NCBI GenBank assembly: GCA_903916255.1
Contig: CAIWVW010000053.1
Location: 1 to 34,059, forward strand
Length of the DNA: 34,059 nucleotides
Direction: 5' to 3'
Source: an uncultured Bacteroidota bacterium
GTDB taxonomy: Bacteria > Bacteroidota > Bacteroidia > JABEUT01
Made by a program: the position numbers and the translations under genes. The notes under the pieces are model-generated. The model was not told where the DNA came from, made no database searches, and worked only from the letters and a program-made list of their open reading frames with translations. Shown here one piece after another: positions 31,703 to 34,059 of this stretch (its first letter is position 1; each line of letters begins with the position of its first letter).

Positions 31703-31781
31703 CATGCCACAGATTTCACACATTATGATTATTGAAGGTGCTTTAAATAAAGCATTTTCAATCTGTGGAATCTGTGGCATG
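31703..31781. repeat. Hairpin repeat with 13-bp perfect ends
   Basis: CATGCCACAGATT (31703-31715) and AATCTGTGGCATG (31769-31781) are perfect complements. Inside are ATTGAA/TTCAAT and TGCTTT-AAAT-AAAGCA. The right arm has AATCTGTGG twice in a row (31760-31777). The two ends are followed by AT-rich DNA and no T tract in the direction of the neighbouring genes, so it is not a standard terminator. Confidence 0.8.
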
Positions 31782-31804
31782 TTTTTTAAAATGACTGCCT
31801 CCCC

Positions 31805-32500
31805 CTATTTCACATTGTCATTATCCGCGCTAAAGCGGAATCCCAATCGCTTGCCTGTTTGGAATTGCATACGGTTAGTTTCCTCTTCCATAGCCGAAAC
31901 ACTTACTTCTTTAACATTATCGAACGGGGGGACATAGAGATTAAATGCGAGGGTATAAATGATAGCCGAATTGATTATTTCAGTTATGGCTTTTTTATCT
32001 AAAATGGAGTTTGCAAAATCATTATAAAGGAAACCCAATTGGCGCTTCCCTTCCAAAAAGTAATGCATCTCGTGGTTCACAAAAATGCGTGCTATAAGGT
32101 AGCCGGCATCATTGGCACGGTTGTATGTGAATGAATCGGACAGGAAATTATAAATACTGATCATTCCGCAATACGCGTTGCCCTCATTGTTTTTTACATA
32201 TGAATTCATCCAAACCTGGTGGCTCTGGTCAAACAGATATACATTGCTTTGCATATAAAACACCAGCACATCTTCAGCAATTGTCAGGTTAGCCTCAAAC
32301 TCACCTTTGTCTTTATAACTTACATTAATGCGCTTATCCACAGAACCGGCTTTTTGTGAAAGCGATTTTGCAATATCTGAAAGGGTTTCTTTCATCAGTG
32401 CAAATGCGTCGGTCATGTTTTTGCGCACATTCAACTGGAGGCTGGTCTTCTCCTTGAGCAGCTTTAGTATCAGTTCTTCCGGTGTAAGCTTGTCCGCCAT
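31805..32500 (-). CDS. Unknown cytosolic protein downstream of proS
   Basis: 231 residues from the ATG at 32500 (MADKLTPEEL); a longer frame would overlap proS. I do not recognise a family. No signal peptide or membrane segment is seen. The first 65 or so residues are helical and charged, then a mixed region with SYKDKGEFEANLTIAEDVLVFYMQSNVYLF, YCGMISIYNFLSDSFTYNR and NHEMHYFLEGKRQLGFLY. It starts 28 bp after the proS stop, so the two are probably co-transcribed. Confidence 0.75.
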   Translation of the reverse strand: MADKLTPEELILKLLKEKTSLQLNVRKNMTDAFALMKETLSDIAKSLSQKAGSVDKRINVSYKDKGEFEANLTIAEDVLVFYMQSNVYLFDQSHQVWMNSYVKNNEGNAYCGMISIYNFLSDSFTYNRANDAGYLIARIFVNHEMHYFLEGKRQLGFLYNDFANSILDKKAITEIINSAIIYTLAFNLYVPPFDNVKEVSVSAMEEETNRMQFQTGKRLGFRFSADNDNVK

Positions 32501-32528
32501 GATTTTTAGTTTACAAACTTTCAGCTTA

Positions 32529-33998
32529 TCAGTACGCTCTCGCAAATATAACCCTTTGTTTGGAAGGTTTGCCGGAATAAATGCATTTCCCTTCTTCCAT
32601 TTCCCCGTTCATTGGTATACAACGAATAGTGGCTTTGGTTTCTTCTTTTATTTTTTCTTCAGTTTCCGAAGTGCCATCCCAATGGGCTAAAATAAACCCG
32701 CTTTTTTTATCCAGAATTTCTTTAAAAGTGGCGTAGTCATCCACTTTATGTGTATTCTCTGCACGGAATGAAATAGCTTTTTCGTAAAGGCTTTTTTGCA
32801 CTTCAGCCAACAGGTTTTTTATATAGTTTGTGATACCGTCAATAGGTACAAATTCTTTTTTCTTTAAATCACGGCGATACACTTCCACCGTCCCTTTTTC
32901 CAAATCTTTAGGGCCTATTGCCAAACGGACCGGCACACCTTTTAATTCATATTCGGCAAACTTCCAGCCGGGGCTGCGGTTGTCCGCTTCGTCATATAAA
33001 ACACGGATACCTTCTGCTTTAAATTCCTTTTTCAGTTTAGACACAACTTCGTTAATTTTTTGGTGTTGCTCTTCATCCCTGTATATAGGAATAATCACCA
33101 CTTGGTGTGGTGCAAGCATAGGTGGAAGCACCAGCCCGTCATCATCGGAATGGGTCATTACCAAAGCACCCATCAGCCTTGTGGATACACCCCATGAGGT
33201 GGCCCACACAAAATCGGATTTACCTTCTTTATTCAAAAATTTCACATCGAAAGCTTTTGCGAAATTTTGACCGAGGAAGTGCGAAGTGCCCGATTGCAGT
33301 GCCTTTCCATCCTGCATCATCGATTCGATGCAATAGGTATCTACTGCTCCGGCAAAACGCTCATTGGCGGTTTTAACACCTTTTATCACGGGCATCGACA
33401 TCCATTTTTCGGCAAACTCTGCATACACATTCAGCATTTGCAAGGTTTCTGCAATGGCTTCTTCGGCCGTCGCATGTGCCGTATGGCCTTCCTGCCACAA
33501 AAATTCGGTGGTGCGTAAAAGCAGGCGGGTACGCATTTCCCAGCGCACCACGTTGGCCCATTGGTTTATTAGCAATGGCAAATCGCGGTACGATTGAATC
33601 CAGCCTTTGTATGTGTTCCAGATAATAGTTTCGGATGTAGGGCGGATTATCAGTTCTTCTTCCAGTTTGGCGGTTTCATCCACCACAATCCCTTCCGGGG
33701 AGTTTTTCAGGCGGTAATGGGTAACCACAGCGCATTCTTTTGCAAAGCCTTCCACGTGTGATGCTTCCTTGGAGAAAAAAGATTTTGGAATTAATAACGG
33801 AAAATAGGCATTAGAGTGCCCTGTTTCTTTAAACATGTCGTCTAATGCTCTTTGCATGCGCTCCCAAATGGCATAACCATAGGGTTTGATTACCATGCAG
33901 CCCTTCACTGCAGAGTAATCGGCCAGTCCGGCCTTAATGACGATTTCGTTATACCATTGGGAATAATCCTGCTCTTTTGATACTATTGCTTTGCTCAT
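32529..33998 (-). CDS. proS: Prolyl-tRNA synthetase, archaeal/eukaryotic-like type
   Basis: 489 residues. It charges tRNA-Pro. Class II aminoacyl-tRNA synthetase motifs are seen: motif 1 around [22 protein letters not shown], motif 2 with [29 protein letters not shown], and motif 3 with [21 protein letters not shown]; then the anticodon-binding domain (about 290-390) and a C-terminal domain with Cys residues ending in RVIFARAY. The lack of the editing insertion between motifs 2 and 3 and the C-terminal domain place it with the short, archaeal/eukaryotic-like form that is usual in Bacteroidota. The promoter lies at or beyond the window edge; 33999-34059 holds no clear element. Confidence 0.96.
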   Translation of the reverse strand: MSKAIVSKEQDYSQWYNEIVIKAGLADYSAVKGCMVIKPYGYAIWERMQRALDDMFKETGHSNAYFPLLIPKSFFSKEASHVEGFAKECAVVTHYRLKNSPEGIVVDETAKLEEELIIRPTSETIIWNTYKGWIQSYRDLPLLINQWANVVRWEMRTRLLLRTTEFLWQEGHTAHATAEEAIAETLQMLNVYAEFAEKWMSMPVIKGVKTANERFAGAVDTYCIESMMQDGKALQSGTSHFLGQNFAKAFDVKFLNKEGKSDFVWATSWGVSTRLMGALVMTHSDDDGLVLPPMLAPHQVVIIPIYRDEEQHQKINEVVSKLKKEFKAEGIRVLYDEADNRSPGWKFAEYELKGVPVRLAIGPKDLEKGTVEVYRRDLKKKEFVPIDGITNYIKNLLAEVQKSLYEKAISFRAENTHKVDDYATFKEILDKKSGFILAHWDGTSETEEKIKEETKATIRCIPMNGEMEEGKCIYSGKPSKQRVIFARAY

Positions 33999-34059
33999 AA
34001 TGATTAGAAAATGTTAAAATCAAATTGCCTCCTGTATTCTTCACCTTAAATTCATTTTA

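Overview
The window looks like a chromosomal piece of a Bacteroidota member, probably a gliding, aerobic relative of Chitinophagales or Sphingobacteriales; the genus is not determined. Four things support this. There are type IX secretion (T9SS) sorting domains of both types, A and CHU_C/type B. SprB-type adhesin repeats are present. Promoters carry the Bacteroidota -7 element TAnnTTTG rather than TATAAT, and ribosome binding sites are weak and A-rich. ProRS is of the archaeal/eukaryotic-like form. The DNA is AT-rich.

Layout. Positions 1-9125 (+) hold the 3' part of a SprB-repeat protein with a type A sorting domain, a small exported protein, and a 1784-residue adhesin (Gly-rich domain, about 14 SprB units, two PKD-like domains, CHU_C end). 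A bidirectional terminator at 9141-9178 separates these from a long run of minus-strand genes. In transcription order these are: usp, PAS histidine kinase, REC-CRP regulator; gbsR, DCC protein, TIGR01777 epimerase; ctaC, ctaD, cox3, cox4, a second cox3, ctaB and a small CxxC protein (terminal oxidase); a Crp/Fnr regulator; hmgA, a 36-residue membrane peptide, hppD, paaA, paaB, paaC (tyrosine and phenylacetate catabolism); membrane cytochrome c and phyH; and a PTPS/QueD protein with hemN. Positions 30503-33998 hold tRNA-Glu(TTC), a small lipoprotein-like gene, a TIP30-like oxidoreductase, an unknown gene and proS.

How it works together. Much of the middle concerns oxygen: terminal oxidase and heme farnesylation, cytochrome c, three oxygenase steps, oxygen-independent coproporphyrinogen oxidase, and a Crp/Fnr protein with cysteines placed like three of the four FNR cluster ligands. 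Five intergenic regions carry a TGA-N6-TCA palindrome (best form TGTGA-N6-TCATA) exactly 33 bp, centre to centre, from a perfect or one-mismatch TAnnTTTG element, which is the class II activator position. They precede PTPS-hemN, cytochrome c, hmgA, ctaC and an unrecognised 42-residue membrane ORF divergent from the regulator gene. A sixth palindrome precedes usp without a matching -7 element. I infer a local oxygen or redox regulon with two small membrane peptides as possible new members. The membership and direction of control are inference; the motifs and spacing are read directly.

Other points of note: a nine-C tract in the adhesin (possible phase-variable site), near-identical 240-bp tandem repeats, several hairpin repeats between genes, and a paaABC set without paaD and paaE.
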